Origin: an uncultured Clostridia bacterium
Lineage (GTDB): Bacteria; Bacillota; Clostridia; TANB77; CAG-508
Direction: 5' to 3'
NCBI GenBank assembly: GCA_934167445.1
Contig: CAKPKJ010000005.1
Location: forward strand, 1-64,000
DNA: 64,000 nt
In this document: positions 52,646 to 62,172 of the stretch, one piece after another
Layout: each line of letters begins with the position of its first letter
Position numbering within the stretch: position 1 is the first letter of the stretch
Notes under the pieces: model-generated
Database searches by the model: none
Seen by the model: the letters and a program-made list of their open reading frames with translations, nothing else
What the model was told of the DNA's origin: nothing
Program-made: the position numbers and the translations under genes

Positions 52646-53677
52646 TTAATTTTCTTTAGAGCGTTGATTCTCAAATGCTTCTTTCATTTTGTCCACAGCT
52701 TTATTCTCAACAAATTTTTCGGCTTGGATAATTGTATATTCGAACAATAACGCATCACTGCTTCCATGTGCCTTTACAACTGGTTTTTTGACACCTAAAA
52801 ATAATGCTCCACCATATGATTTGTAATCCATTGCTTTTGATAAATCTTTTATTGGTTTGTGTGCTATTAAATATGATATCTTAGCAAATATATTTTTTGT
52901 AAAACTTTCAACCAAACTTTTCTTTACGAATTTTCCTAAACCTTCTGTTGTCTTTAAAAATACATTTCCTGTAAATCCGTCTGTTACAATAGCATCTATT
53001 TTACCAGAGAAAGCATCTCTTCCTTCTACATTTCCAACAAAGTTTAAATCTAGTTCTTCTGATTTGTCTTTTAATAAATGATAGCTTTCACGAACTAATT
53101 CATTTCCTTTTGTTTCTTCTGTTCCAATGTTTAACAGCCCAATTGCTGGTTTTTCTATACCATATGTATTTTTCAAATAAATACTAGACATTTGTGCAAA
53201 TTGTAATAGATTTATTGGTTTACAGTTTGTATTAGATCCTGCATCTATTAAAAGTAATTGGCTTTTATATGCAGGCAATATTCCAGCTAAGGCTGGTCTG
53301 TCTATTCCTTTTATTCTTCCTACAATTAAAGTTGCTCCTGTTAATAATGCTCCTGAATTTCCAGCAGATATAAATACATCTCCTTCATCTTTTTTTAGCA
53401 TATTAAATCCCACTACCATTGAAGAATCTTTTTTATGTCTAATTGCTACTGTTGGTTGATCTTCCATCTCTATTGTTTCTGTAGCATTTTGAATTTTTAA
53501 TCTGTTTGAAATTTCTTCAATTTCTTTTCCGTAAAATTCTTTTACTTTTTTCCTAATTACTTCTTCTTTTCCGACTAATATTACTTCTGCCTTTACTTTA
53601 TTTATTGCATTTACAGCTCCTTTTATATTGGCATCTGGTGCATTATCTCCGCCCATTGCATCTAGTATAATTTTCAT
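52646..53677 (-). CDS. plsX: Phosphate acyltransferase PlsX
   Basis: Makes acyl-phosphate from acyl-ACP for phospholipid synthesis. It begins MKIILDAMGGDNAPDANIKGA, a near-invariant start of PlsX, and has MVVGFNMLKKDEGDVFISAGNSGALL, FVGNVEGRDAFSG and GGALFLGVKKPVVKAHGSSD. Length is 343 residues, normal. The ATG at 53677 follows GGGGG. Its neighbour acpP supplies the acyl donor. Confidence 0.97.
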   Translation of the reverse strand: MKIILDAMGGDNAPDANIKGAVNAINKVKAEVILVGKEEVIRKKVKEFYGKEIEEISNRLKIQNATETIEMEDQPTVAIRHKKDSSMVVGFNMLKKDEGDVFISAGNSGALLTGATLIVGRIKGIDRPALAGILPAYKSQLLLIDAGSNTNCKPINLLQFAQMSSIYLKNTYGIEKPAIGLLNIGTEETKGNELVRESYHLLKDKSEELDLNFVGNVEGRDAFSGKIDAIVTDGFTGNVFLKTTEGLGKFVKKSLVESFTKNIFAKISYLIAHKPIKDLSKAMDYKSYGGALFLGVKKPVVKAHGSSDALLFEYTIIQAEKFVENKAVDKMKEAFENQRSKEN

Positions 53678-53780
53678 TTTGTTTCCCCCATTTTCTAGTC
53701 TTATTTCATTTTATTTATAACATACATATTTTATTATTCTTTTGGCAAAAAAGCAATAGTTTTACCGTAATAAATATAAA

Positions 53781-53810
53781 AAATAACAAGAGCTTAAGCT
53801 CTTGTTATTT
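53781..53810 (-). terminator. Terminator of tuf
   Basis: A perfect 15-bp palindrome (53781-53795 with 53796-53810) is followed by a T-run on the minus strand, ten bases after the tuf stop codon. Confidence 0.85.
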
Positions 53811-53819
53811 TTATGTTTA

Positions 53820-55022
53820 TTATTCGATTATATCAGCTACAACTCCTGAACCAACTGTTCTACCACCTTCACGAATAGCAAATCTTAATCCTTTTTCTAT
53901 AGCGATAGGTGTAATTAATTCGATTGTCATAGATACGTTATCACCTGGCATAACCATTTCTGTTCCAGCAGGTAGGTCAATAACACCTGTAACGTCTGTT
54001 GTTCTGAAATAGAATTGTGGTCTATATCCATTGAAGAATGGTGTATGACGTCCACCTTCTTCTTTAGTTAATACGTAAACTTCTGAAGTGAATTTTGTGT
54101 GTGGATGGATTGTTCCTGGTTTACAAAGAACTTGTCCTCTTTCAATTTCTTTTCTATCAATACCACGTAATAGAACACCGATGTTGTCACCAGCTTCTGC
54201 TTGGTCTAATAGTTTTCTGAACATTTCAACACCTGTTACAACAGTTTTCTTTCTTTCTGTTGTTAAACCAATGATTTCAACTTCGTCTTGTAATTTAACT
54301 TCTCCTCTTTCTACTCTACCTGTAGCAACTGTACCACGACCTGTGATTGTGAATACGTCTTCAACTGGCATTAAGAATGGTTGATCGATTGGTCTTTCTG
54401 GTGTTGGGATGTAGCTGTCTACTGCATCCATTAATTCTTTAATTGGTTGGTAAACAGGATCATTAGGATCTGTTGATGTAGATTCTAGAACTTTTAATGA
54501 AGATCCTTTGATAATTGGAATTTCGTCTCCTGGGAAACCATATTCTGTTAATAGATCTCTAACTTCCATTTCTACTAATTCTAATAATTCTGGATCATCT
54601 ACCATATCACATTTGTTTAAATATACAACAATATATTTAACACCAACTTGTCTAGCAAGTAATATATGCTCTCTTGTTTGAGGCATTGGTCCATCAGCTG
54701 CAGAAACAACTAAGATAGCACCATCCATTTGAGCAGCACCTGTGATCATGTTTTTAACATAGTCAGCGTGACCTGGACAGTCAACGTGTGCATAGTGTCT
54801 GTTATCTGTTTCATATTCTACGTGAGCTGTATTAATTGTAATACCTCTAGCTTTTTCTTCTGGAGCACCATCAATTTGATCATATGCTTCATATTGAGCT
54901 TTTCCTAATAATGATAAGTATTTTGTAATAGCAGCTGTTGTTGTTGTTTTACCGTGGTCTACGTGACCGATTGTACCGATATTAACGTGTGGCTTTGTTC
55001 TTTCAAATTTTGCTTTTGCCAT
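53820..55022 (-). CDS. tuf: Elongation factor Tu
   Basis: GTPase that delivers aminoacyl-tRNA to the ribosome. G1 is GHVDHGKTT, G3 DCPGHADYV, G4 NKCDMVDD; the effector region ARGITINTAHVEY is conserved. Length is 400 residues. The ATG at 55022 follows AGGAGG. It closes the str operon after fusA with a 180-base spacer. Confidence 0.99.
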   Translation of the reverse strand: MAKAKFERTKPHVNIGTIGHVDHGKTTTTAAITKYLSLLGKAQYEAYDQIDGAPEEKARGITINTAHVEYETDNRHYAHVDCPGHADYVKNMITGAAQMDGAILVVSAADGPMPQTREHILLARQVGVKYIVVYLNKCDMVDDPELLELVEMEVRDLLTEYGFPGDEIPIIKGSSLKVLESTSTDPNDPVYQPIKELMDAVDSYIPTPERPIDQPFLMPVEDVFTITGRGTVATGRVERGEVKLQDEVEIIGLTTERKKTVVTGVEMFRKLLDQAEAGDNIGVLLRGIDRKEIERGQVLCKPGTIHPHTKFTSEVYVLTKEEGGRHTPFFNGYRPQFYFRTTDVTGVIDLPAGTEMVMPGDNVSMTIELITPIAIEKGLRFAIREGGRTVGSGVVADIIE

Positions 55023-55203
55023 TTTAAAATTCCTCCTTTTTTTGCTATTAAACCGAAATTTAATTAGCTTTTTATATAAATTAAATTTAATAACTTTGTT
55101 GCATAAGCATTTTATAACATTTCTGTAAAAAATGCAAGCCTTTACAGTGAAAATCCTGTAACTTAACTAATTTTATATAATAATTTTATATTTTCATTAT
55201 AAA

Positions 55204-57282
55204 TTAGTCTTTTTTTCTTGAAGCAACAATTGCTTCTAATACTGATTTTGGAACTTCATCATAATGAGATGGTTCCATTGAATATGTTCCTCTACCTTGT
55301 GTTCTAGAACGAAGTTCAGTTGCATAACCAAACATTTCTGATAATGGTATAAATGAGTGAATTTCTTGTACTCCATCAACATTATCCATTCCTTCTAATC
55401 TACCACGTCTAGAGTTTACATCACCAATAACATCTCCCATGTATTCTTCTGGAACTGTTATTTCAACTTTCATAATTGGTTCTAATATAACTGCTCCACC
55501 TTGTTTCATACCTTCTTTGAAGGCCATAGCTGCAGCTATTTTGAATGCCATTTCTGAAGAGTCAACTTCATGATATGAACCATCAACTAATGAAACTTTG
55601 AAGTCTGTAACTGGGTAACCAGCTAAGATACCAGTTTCAGCAGCTTCTCTCATACCTTGTTCAATAGGTTTAATATACTCTTTTGGAACAGCTCCTCCAA
55701 CAATTTTGCTTTCGAATTCTATTCCTTTACCTGGTTCTAATGGTTCCATTTCAAACCAAACGTCACCATATTGTCCTTTACCACCAGATTGACGAATAAA
55801 TTTACCTTGAACTCTTACACTCTTTCTAATTGTTTCTTTGTAAGCAACTTGTGGTTTACCTACATTACATTCAACTTTAAATTCTCTTTTTAAACGGTCA
55901 ACTATAATATCTAAGTGTAATTCACCCATACCAGCTATAATTGTTTGACCAGTTTCATGGTTTGTATGAACTTTAAATGTTGGATCTTCCTCTGCTAATT
56001 TTCCTAATGCAATACCCATTTTTTCTTGAGCTACTTTATCTTTTGGCTCAATAGCAATATCTATAACTGGGTCTGGGAATTCCATTTGTTCTAATATAAC
56101 TGGATGATTTTCATCACATAAAGTATCTCCTGTAGTAACATTTTTTATACCAACAGCTGCTGCTATATCTCCAGCATATACTTTTTCGATATCTTGTCTG
56201 TGATTTGAATGCATTTGAAGAATTCTTCCGATTCTTTCTTTTTTATCTTTATTAGAGTTTAATACTGTAGAACCTGCTTCTAGTGTTCCTGAGTATACTC
56301 TAAAGAAACATAATTTTCCAACAAATGGGTCTGTTGCGATTTTGAATGCTAAAGCTGCAAATGGTTCTTTGTCAGAAGTTTTAACTTCTACTTCGTTTCC
56401 ATCTGGATCTGTACCTTTAATATGAGGTATATCTATTGGTGATGGCATATAATCAACTATAGCATCTAATAATTCTTGAACACCTTTATTTTTATATGAA
56501 GAACCACATGTTACAGGTACTATTGTATTAGCGATAGTTCCTTTACGTAATCCTTTTTTGATTTCTTCTTCTGTTAGCTCTTCACCTTCAAGGTATTTCA
56601 TCATTAAATCTTCATCTTGATCAGCAACAGCTTCAAGCATAGTTGCTCTCCATTTTTCAGCATCTTCTTTCATATCGTCTGGAATTTCTTTTTCAACAAT
56701 ATGTTCTCCTAATTTATCATCTTGGATAAATGCTTTCATTTTAATTAAGTCAACTATTCCTTGGAAATTGTCTTCAGCTCCAACTGGTAATTGAATTGGA
56801 ACAGCATTTGCGTGTAATCTGTTCTTTAATTGATCAACACAAAGCATAAAGTTAGCTCCTGTGATATCCATTTTATTTACATATACCATTCTTGGAACAT
56901 TGTATTTATCAGCTTGTCTCCAAACTGTTTCTGTTTGTGGTTGAACTCCACCTCTTGCGGCTAAAACTGTAACAGAACCATCTAAAACTCTTAGAGATCT
57001 TTGAACTTCTACTGTAAAGTCAACGTGACCTGGTGTGTCTATAATATTTATTCTATTATTTTTCCAGAAACATGTTGTAGCAGCAGATGTAATTGTTATA
57101 CCTCTTTCTTGTTCTTGTTCCATCCAGTCCATTGTTGCAGCACCTTCGTGAACTTCTCCTATTTTATGAGTTTTACCTGTGTAAAATAGAATTCTTTCAG
57201 TTGTAGTTGTTTTACCTGCATCTATATGGGCCATAATTCCTATATTTCTAGTTCTTTCTAGTGGGTATTCTCTACCTGCCAT
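55204..57282 (-). CDS. fusA: Elongation factor G
   Basis: Translocase GTPase. It has AHIDAGKTTTTERILFYTG, DTPGHVDFTVEV, NKMDITGA, the switch region GAATMDWMEQEQERGITITS, and domain IV with GGKGQYGDVWFEMEP. The length of 692 residues is typical. The ATG at 57282 follows AAAGGGGG. It lies between rpsG and tuf. Confidence 0.99.
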   Translation of the reverse strand: MAGREYPLERTRNIGIMAHIDAGKTTTTERILFYTGKTHKIGEVHEGAATMDWMEQEQERGITITSAATTCFWKNNRINIIDTPGHVDFTVEVQRSLRVLDGSVTVLAARGGVQPQTETVWRQADKYNVPRMVYVNKMDITGANFMLCVDQLKNRLHANAVPIQLPVGAEDNFQGIVDLIKMKAFIQDDKLGEHIVEKEIPDDMKEDAEKWRATMLEAVADQDEDLMMKYLEGEELTEEEIKKGLRKGTIANTIVPVTCGSSYKNKGVQELLDAIVDYMPSPIDIPHIKGTDPDGNEVEVKTSDKEPFAALAFKIATDPFVGKLCFFRVYSGTLEAGSTVLNSNKDKKERIGRILQMHSNHRQDIEKVYAGDIAAAVGIKNVTTGDTLCDENHPVILEQMEFPDPVIDIAIEPKDKVAQEKMGIALGKLAEEDPTFKVHTNHETGQTIIAGMGELHLDIIVDRLKREFKVECNVGKPQVAYKETIRKSVRVQGKFIRQSGGKGQYGDVWFEMEPLEPGKGIEFESKIVGGAVPKEYIKPIEQGMREAAETGILAGYPVTDFKVSLVDGSYHEVDSSEMAFKIAAAMAFKEGMKQGGAVILEPIMKVEITVPEEYMGDVIGDVNSRRGRLEGMDNVDGVQEIHSFIPLSEMFGYATELRSRTQGRGTYSMEPSHYDEVPKSVLEAIVASRKKD

Positions 57283-57365
57283 TTAAAAATCCCCCTTTCT
57301 AGGTTTTTTATAAAATTTAAATAATATTTAATTTATTATGTGTAAATTTTGATTAAAATTTATAA

Positions 57366-57456
57366 GATGTGCGTTTTATGAAATTATTGCAAGCTGATGG
57401 CGTACGTTGGTACGTCGAAGTTTGCAATAGTTGAATAAAACACGCATATTATTGAT
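57366..57456 (-). ncRNA. Structured RNA element between rpsG and fusA (copy A)
   Basis: A long hairpin in the intercistronic mRNA has an outer stem of about 13 bp (57366-57378 with 57434-57448), an inner 8-bp stem and an apical 7-bp stem with GTTG loop. The apical 20-plus bases are identical to copy B before rpsG, while both lower stems differ by paired changes. It may be a ribosomal-protein binding site for autoregulation, by analogy with S7 on the E. coli str mRNA; that is inference. Confidence 0.6.
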
Positions 57457-57469
57457 TTTAATCGAATTT

Positions 57470-57940
57470 TTACCATTTGTAATGAGCAAAAGCCTTATTA
57501 GCTTCAGCCATTCTATGTGTATCTTCTTTCTTCTTAAATGCTCCACCGTTTCCAGCTACAGCGTCTACGATTTCACCAGCTAATTTTTCAGCCATTGTTT
57601 TTTCATGTCTGTTTCTAGCATATGTTACTAACCATCTTAACCCTAAAGTTTGTCTTCTTTCAGGTCTGATTTCTAATGGAACTTGGTATGTAGCTCCACC
57701 AACTCTTCTAGCTTTAACTTCTAGAACTGGCATGATATTTTCTAAAGCTGCTTCAAAAATTTCTAAAGGATCTTTTCCTTCTTTTTCTTTAATAATGTCA
57801 AATGCATCATAAACTATTTTTTGAGCAACTGATTTTTTACCATCTAGCATTATGTTGTTTACTAATTTTGTAACAACTTTACTGTTATACATTGGATCTG
57901 GTAATACATCTCTTTTTGCTATATATCCTTTTCTTGGCAC
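57470..57940 (-). CDS. rpsG: 30S ribosomal protein S7
   Basis: Small-subunit primary 16S rRNA binder. It starts PRKGYIAKRDVLPDP, and has YNSKVVTKLVNNIMLDGKKS, VGGATYQVPLEIRPERR and RWLVTYAR. The start codon is GTG at 57940, preceded by AAGGAGG. Length is 156 residues. It is flanked by two matching RNA hairpins. Confidence 0.99.
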   Translation of the reverse strand: MPRKGYIAKRDVLPDPMYNSKVVTKLVNNIMLDGKKSVAQKIVYDAFDIIKEKEGKDPLEIFEAALENIMPVLEVKARRVGGATYQVPLEIRPERRQTLGLRWLVTYARNRHEKTMAEKLAGEIVDAVAGNGGAFKKKEDTHRMAEANKAFAHYKW

Positions 57941-58150
57941 TATTCTTCCCTCCTTAAAATTTTTTCTGATGTTTTATTCGGAAAACATCTCGGTACTCTG
58001 AAAAGCTTATGCTTTTCCGTATAGTGCTAATAAATCTATTCTAAATTTAAGTACCTTAAGTTTAGTAAGAATTACAAGCACTAAAATTGCTAAAACCTAA
58101 AAATGAAATTAAAGTTAATTCGCTAATTTTAAAAATGAAATTAATTAGGT

Positions 58151-58240
58151 ATATTGTGCATTTTACGAATTTATTACAAGTTGAAGGCGTACGTTGGTAC
58201 GTCGAAGTTTGTGATAAAAGAGTAAAATGTGCAAGATGCC
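58151..58240 (-). ncRNA. Structured RNA element between rpsL and rpsG (copy B)
   Basis: Second copy of the long hairpin, with an outer 13-bp stem (58155-58167 with 58217-58232), a mid stem and the same apical core as copy A. Lower-stem differences from copy A are compensated on the other side, which supports real base pairing. Confidence 0.6.
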
Positions 58241-58257
58241 TGATTTAGTTCATTTTT

Positions 58258-58671
58258 TTATTTTTTAGGTTTCTTAGCTCCATATTTAGAACGAGCTTGC
58301 ATTCTGTCCTTAACACCTGCTGTATCTAATGTTCCTCTGATGATATGATATCTAACACCTGGAAGGTCTTTTACCCTACCACCTCTGATTAATACAACAC
58401 TATGTTCTTGTAAATTATGTCCAATACCTGGAATGTAAGATATAACTTCGTAACCGTTTGAAAGTCTAACTCTGGCAACTTTTCTTAAAGCTGAGTTTGG
58501 TTTTTTAGGTGTTACTGTTTTTACAACTGTACATACGCCTCTTTTTTGTGGTGCTCTATTGTTTGTTAATTTTTTGTTTTTTGAGTTGTAACCATGGCGA
58601 AGTGCTGGAGCTGTAACTTTACTAACTTTATCTTTTCTTCCTTTTCTTACTAATTGGTTAATTGTTGGCAC
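58258..58671 (-). CDS. rpsL: 30S ribosomal protein S12
   Basis: Decoding-centre protein. It has PTINQLVRKGR, the conserved KKPNSALRKVARVRLSNG, and the loop PGIGHNLQEHSVVLIRGGRVKDLPGVRYHI. The start codon is GTG at 58671 after AGGAGGTG. Length is 137 residues. It heads the str operon, followed by rpsG, fusA and tuf. Residue K in the T-P-K-K-P-N-S segment is the usual streptomycin-sensitive state. Confidence 0.99.
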   Translation of the reverse strand: MPTINQLVRKGRKDKVSKVTAPALRHGYNSKNKKLTNNRAPQKRGVCTVVKTVTPKKPNSALRKVARVRLSNGYEVISYIPGIGHNLQEHSVVLIRGGRVKDLPGVRYHIIRGTLDTAGVKDRMQARSKYGAKKPKK

Positions 58672-58817
58672 TTAAATTCACCTCCTATTTTTATTTTGTA
58701 ATTTCTAAGCATAAAATCTCTGTGCTTACAAATTCTATTTTGTTACGGAATTGCATATTACACGCAATTTACTATAACAACTTATATTCTACCACGGAAT
58801 AACTTATAAGTCAAGAA

Positions 58818-58843
58818 AAAACTTGGAATTTCTTCCAAGTTTT
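58818..58843 (-). terminator. Terminator of the 58880-59668 gene
   Basis: A perfect 11-bp stem (58818-58828 with 58833-58843) with TTTC loop is flanked by A/T runs, between the repeat-protein gene and rpsL. Confidence 0.8.
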
Positions 58844-58879
58844 CTTATAGTTTTCTTGATTTTCAACAATTTAAATCTT

Positions 58880-59668
58880 TTATCTTTCCTCATTGTCGTC
58901 TTTTTCATAATTGGGGTATTCTTGTTCTTTTTCGTTTTTATTACCTATTGAACTTTTTTCTAGGCCATCAACTTTAAATTTTTCTTTATATTTTTGTTTT
59001 GCCTCTTCTTTATCATAATATCCAATTTCAGTTTTTTCCTCAATATTTTTATGATTTTTTCTCGCTCTCTTAAGTCTCAATTTAAATTTTAAAAGGCTTA
59101 CTCCAAACCTGCTAATTGATAATCTTGGGAATATTCTTGATAATCTTGGAAACTCTTTTTCAAAAGTGTTTGGTCTTGGCAAATATATTTTTTCTGCTAG
59201 CTCTAGTGTTTCTTCGCTCATATCCTTTTCCAATATTATTTTTTCTTCTCCAACTATCATTTCTGGTTCCTCTTCTTCAACTGTCATTTCTGTTTTTTCT
59301 TCTCCAGCTGTCATTTCTGGTTTTTCTTTTCCAGCTACCATTTCTGTTTTTTCTTCTTCAGCTACCATTTCTGGTTTTTCTTCTCCAGCTGTCGTTTCTG
59401 GTTTTTCTTTTTCGGCTACTATTTCTGGTTTTTCTTCTTCAGCTGTCATTTCTGGTTTTTCTTCATTCATTTCGGAAATAGAACTGTTTAAGTTCTGTTC
59501 TTGATATTTTTGTTTTTCTACATATTCTTTAAAATGACATCCTTCACGCTTTCTATTGTTTCTTACAAAACCTCTGCTTTTTTTATAGTGTTTCGCCTTG
59601 TATGTTTCTGGCTTTTTGCCTAATATCTCTCTTAAATTCTTTATACTTCTTCTTTTATTATTTTCCAT
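58880..59668 (-). CDS. Glu-rich ten-residue repeat protein
   Basis: A 262-residue protein I do not recognise. The N-terminus is strongly basic. Residues about 68-150 are nine or so ten-residue repeats of E-E-K-P-E-M-x-A-[E/G]-E. Then comes a moderately conserved-looking part with P-R-P-N-T-F-E-K-E-F-P-R-L and two F/P-R-L-S-R motifs, and a charged C-terminus. No signal peptide or membrane helix. It follows the coiled-coil gene at 59705 by 36 bases, so the two may be co-transcribed. The array is likely disordered. Confidence 0.65.
   Translation of the reverse strand: MENNKRRSIKNLREILGKKPETYKAKHYKKSRGFVRNNRKREGCHFKEYVEKQKYQEQNLNSSISEMNEEKPEMTAEEEKPEIVAEKEKPETTAGEEKPEMVAEEEKTEMVAGKEKPEMTAGEEKTEMTVEEEEPEMIVGEEKIILEKDMSEETLELAEKIYLPRPNTFEKEFPRLSRIFPRLSISRFGVSLLKFKLRLKRARKNHKNIEEKTEIGYYDKEEAKQKYKEKFKVDGLEKSSIGNKNEKEQEYPNYEKDDNEER
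59245..59465. repeat. 30-bp tandem repeat array, about seven to nine copies
   Basis: In-frame 30-base units within the 58880-59668 gene encode E-E-K-P-E-M-x-A-x-E. Units differ by a few bases, so the array is old enough to have diverged but still regular. Confidence 0.75.
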
Positions 59669-59704
59669 TTTAATTTATATTCCTTTTTTTATTTTTCCTA
59701 CCGA

Positions 59705-61555
59705 TTATCTTTCTACATCATCTTGTTTTTCATTACTCTTTTTATTTTCTATATCACGAGTTGGTTTCCATCTAGTTGTTCCTTGTAATACTTGTGTTTT
59801 GTCTATTTCACTTTCTACTTTAATTTTCTCTTTAAATTCTTTTGCCTGTGTTTTTTTCTTGTCGTAAAATTTTGATGCATTTTCTGAAGTTTGCTTAATC
59901 TTATTTGCAACACCATCTGCTCCATCTCCTAATAGTTGAACTGGTTTTAAAGCAGTTAACCATTGCTTAAATGTTCTTTTTGGCTTGTCTTCAATAATTT
60001 TAGCAAATTCTCTAGCTTCTTCCTTATACTCATTTAATTTTTCAAACCATTTTGCATTTCTGATTTTCCCAAAAAAGCTAGATGGTCTCCATACATCCAT
60101 TTTTGTTCTATCATATGTGATAAAATCTTTCATTTTTTCTTGTTCCTGTTTATCTCCACTTAAGGATTTTATATAAGAAGTTACAATATTATCTGCATCA
60201 AATTGTGATACTCCATAATCTTCAGTTGCCTTTTGTAATGCAAAAAGCACATTAGGGTCTATCTTTTTTCCTAGTTTTTCAGTAATTAATGATGTTGAAT
60301 AATTAGGCGAAATTTTTTTGATTGCCTCTTGTATTCCGATTAGATTTCTTTCTTCAACCGTTTTTAAATTTTTTCTTATTGTTTTAAATTTAAATTTTTC
60401 TTGTTGTCCGTTTTTATTTTCTATTGTAATTCCATTACCTATTATAATTCTTTTTATTTTTTCTTGAGCATAATGTTTTCCTTCTGGTTTTGTTTCGTTT
60501 TGTTCTGATTTTTTTGCTGATTCATTATTCATCGTATTTATAGTTTTATGTTCTTTTTCGTAGTTTTCTTCAATTCTAACTTGCTCTTCTGGGCTTACAA
60601 TAATTTCAAATGGATCTTCTTGTTTAGTATTATAATTTTCTTCATTGTCTTTAGTCTCTTCATTTTCATCTGCTACATATTCAGCTTCTTCTGCTACCTG
60701 TTTCGCTTCGTTATTAATTTTTTCAGAGTTTTGTTTTTCTTCAGCTTTTTCGTTTTCATCTACGGTAACATCTTCAACTGTTTTTTCTTCTTCCTCAGGA
60801 ACACTTTTTGCATCCCTTTCTTCATCCTCTAGAACACTTTCTACGTCTTCTTCCTCCGGAATATCTTCTACATTTTTTTCTTCTTCTTTTGCTTTTTTAT
60901 CAGTTAGTTCTTTATAAAAAGGATCTTGAGCTATTTTTTCTATGTCATCTACATCATATCCGTTTACTCTCATTTTCAAATATTCTATATCTCGAATTTC
61001 TTGTATATTATCTTCTATTAATTTATAATCTTTTATTGCATTTTCTTTGTCTTCAAGTTCTGCAACTTTTGCCTCAGCCATTTTTATCTTTTGAGTAAGG
61101 CTGTCTAAATTATTATCTACAAAGCCTGTATTCTTTATTTTTTCAATAACATCATTTCTTTTTTGGCTTGTCTCTTTTATTAGTTTATTCCATTTTTCTT
61201 TTTCTTGTCTTATATCTTCTAGGCTTGCTAAAGCTTCGTCTATTTCTTCTTGTGATGATTTATATTGATCTAATTTTCTACTTATTAGGTTTAATAGCTC
61301 TTCTTTTTCCTTTTTAAATTTTTCACTTTTATCTTTTTTGCTTGCTTGTTTTTCGTTTTTTAATTCAGTTAATTTATTTTCTAATTCATTTTTATTTCTT
61401 TCTAATATCGGTCTTGTTAAAGAGCTTTGCGTAATTTCCAATTGATTGTTTACTTGTTCCAATTCTGTTTCAGTGTCAACTATTTGTTTACTTAATTCTT
61501 CTTGATTTTTTCCTAATTCAATCATTTCGTTCATTTTATTATAAATTTCTTCCAT
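59705..61555 (-). CDS. Large coiled-coil protein of unknown function
   Basis: A 616-residue protein. The ATG at 61555 follows AAAGGAG; the longer frame has no site. Residues about 1-230 form a long coiled coil (ELEQVNNQLEITQSSLTRP, NKLTELKNEKQ). Residues about 235-340 are an acidic, disordered stretch of Glu/Val-rich units. After residue 380 there is a more globular, helical region (GITIENKNGQQEKFKFKTIRKNL, YGVSQFDADNIV). No signal peptide or membrane segment. It precedes the repeat-protein gene. Scaffold or cytoskeletal roles are possible but unsupported. Confidence 0.7.
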   Translation of the reverse strand: MEEIYNKMNEMIELGKNQEELSKQIVDTETELEQVNNQLEITQSSLTRPILERNKNELENKLTELKNEKQASKKDKSEKFKKEKEELLNLISRKLDQYKSSQEEIDEALASLEDIRQEKEKWNKLIKETSQKRNDVIEKIKNTGFVDNNLDSLTQKIKMAEAKVAELEDKENAIKDYKLIEDNIQEIRDIEYLKMRVNGYDVDDIEKIAQDPFYKELTDKKAKEEEKNVEDIPEEEDVESVLEDEERDAKSVPEEEEKTVEDVTVDENEKAEEKQNSEKINNEAKQVAEEAEYVADENEETKDNEENYNTKQEDPFEIIVSPEEQVRIEENYEKEHKTINTMNNESAKKSEQNETKPEGKHYAQEKIKRIIIGNGITIENKNGQQEKFKFKTIRKNLKTVEERNLIGIQEAIKKISPNYSTSLITEKLGKKIDPNVLFALQKATEDYGVSQFDADNIVTSYIKSLSGDKQEQEKMKDFITYDRTKMDVWRPSSFFGKIRNAKWFEKLNEYKEEAREFAKIIEDKPKRTFKQWLTALKPVQLLGDGADGVANKIKQTSENASKFYDKKKTQAKEFKEKIKVESEIDKTQVLQGTTRWKPTRDIENKKSNEKQDDVER

Positions 61556-61687
61556 AGTATTCTCCTTTTTATTACTATAATACTCTTTTATTATACAATA
61601 TATATTATTTTGTTGCAATAGTTTTATGTAAATTAACTTTTCTTTAACAGAATTGTAATATTTTGGTAATATTTGTAACACTTATAG

Positions 61688-61716
61688 TTGAATATTCTCA
61701 TTTTATATGCTATACT
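61688..61716 (+). promoter_or_regulatory. Promoter of the 61794 gene
   Basis: TTGAAT (61688-61693) and TATACT (61711-61716) are separated by 17 bases, about 70 bases upstream of the start codon. Confidence 0.6.
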
Positions 61717-61793
61717 TATTATAAGTTGGGCATTTGCCCTTGTTTTATTAAACGCATACAGTGTATGTATGCACAAGACTAAGGAGTATTCAA

Positions 61794-62150
61794 ATGTTTA
61801 GTTCTATTTTTTTAAAGAGAACCAACAGAAGAAAGTCCTCAAAACAAAAAGTAGCAACCTCTGATCCTAATACATCTAATGCAATTTTAGCTCTGCTAGA
61901 AGAACTGTATCCAGAAGAGCATTTCGTTATGAGACTAGATTTGGATGAGGATCCAGTCATTTTTGGAAGTGTTCCATTTTTCGAATTGGTCCTACCATAT
62001 TTTTTTCTCAGCGTTTTGTATTATCGTATAGACTGCTGCGAGAGTGGGCACGGTGTTTTCTATTATACATCTGAGGCTGAGTTTAAAGAAGCGCGTAGGT
62101 TGCGTCTTCTTTTTAACCGCCTGATGCGTTATGTTGAAAATGATTACTAA
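61794..62150 (+). CDS. Unrecognised small higher-GC protein
   Basis: A 118-residue protein, not recognised. The N-terminus is basic (LKRTNRRKSSKQK). The middle has LLEELYPEEHFVMRLDLDEDP and a hydrophobic stretch (FFELVLPYFFLSVLYYRI) that may be buried or membrane-associated, followed by D-C-C-E-S-G-H-G. The ATG at 61794 follows AAGGAG. It has its own promoter and terminator. Base composition is less AT-rich than the region, like 10496-11182 and 41217-41402. Confidence 0.65.
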   Translation: MFSSIFLKRTNRRKSSKQKVATSDPNTSNAILALLEELYPEEHFVMRLDLDEDPVIFGSVPFFELVLPYFFLSVLYYRIDCCESGHGVFYYTSEAEFKEARRLRLLFNRLMRYVENDY

Positions 62151-62172
62151 ATCCACGAGGTTGTCTACTTTT

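Noticed and set aside
57975..58030. Small hairpin before rpsG as a terminator
   Set aside because: The GAAAAGC-TTAT-GCTTTTC palindrome is short, has no T-run, and lies within the str operon where read-through is needed.
59166..59504. Plus-strand open frame opposite the Glu-rich repeats
   Set aside because: It is the antisense of the tandem repeat, has no ribosome-binding site and encodes low-complexity Ser/Phe sequence.
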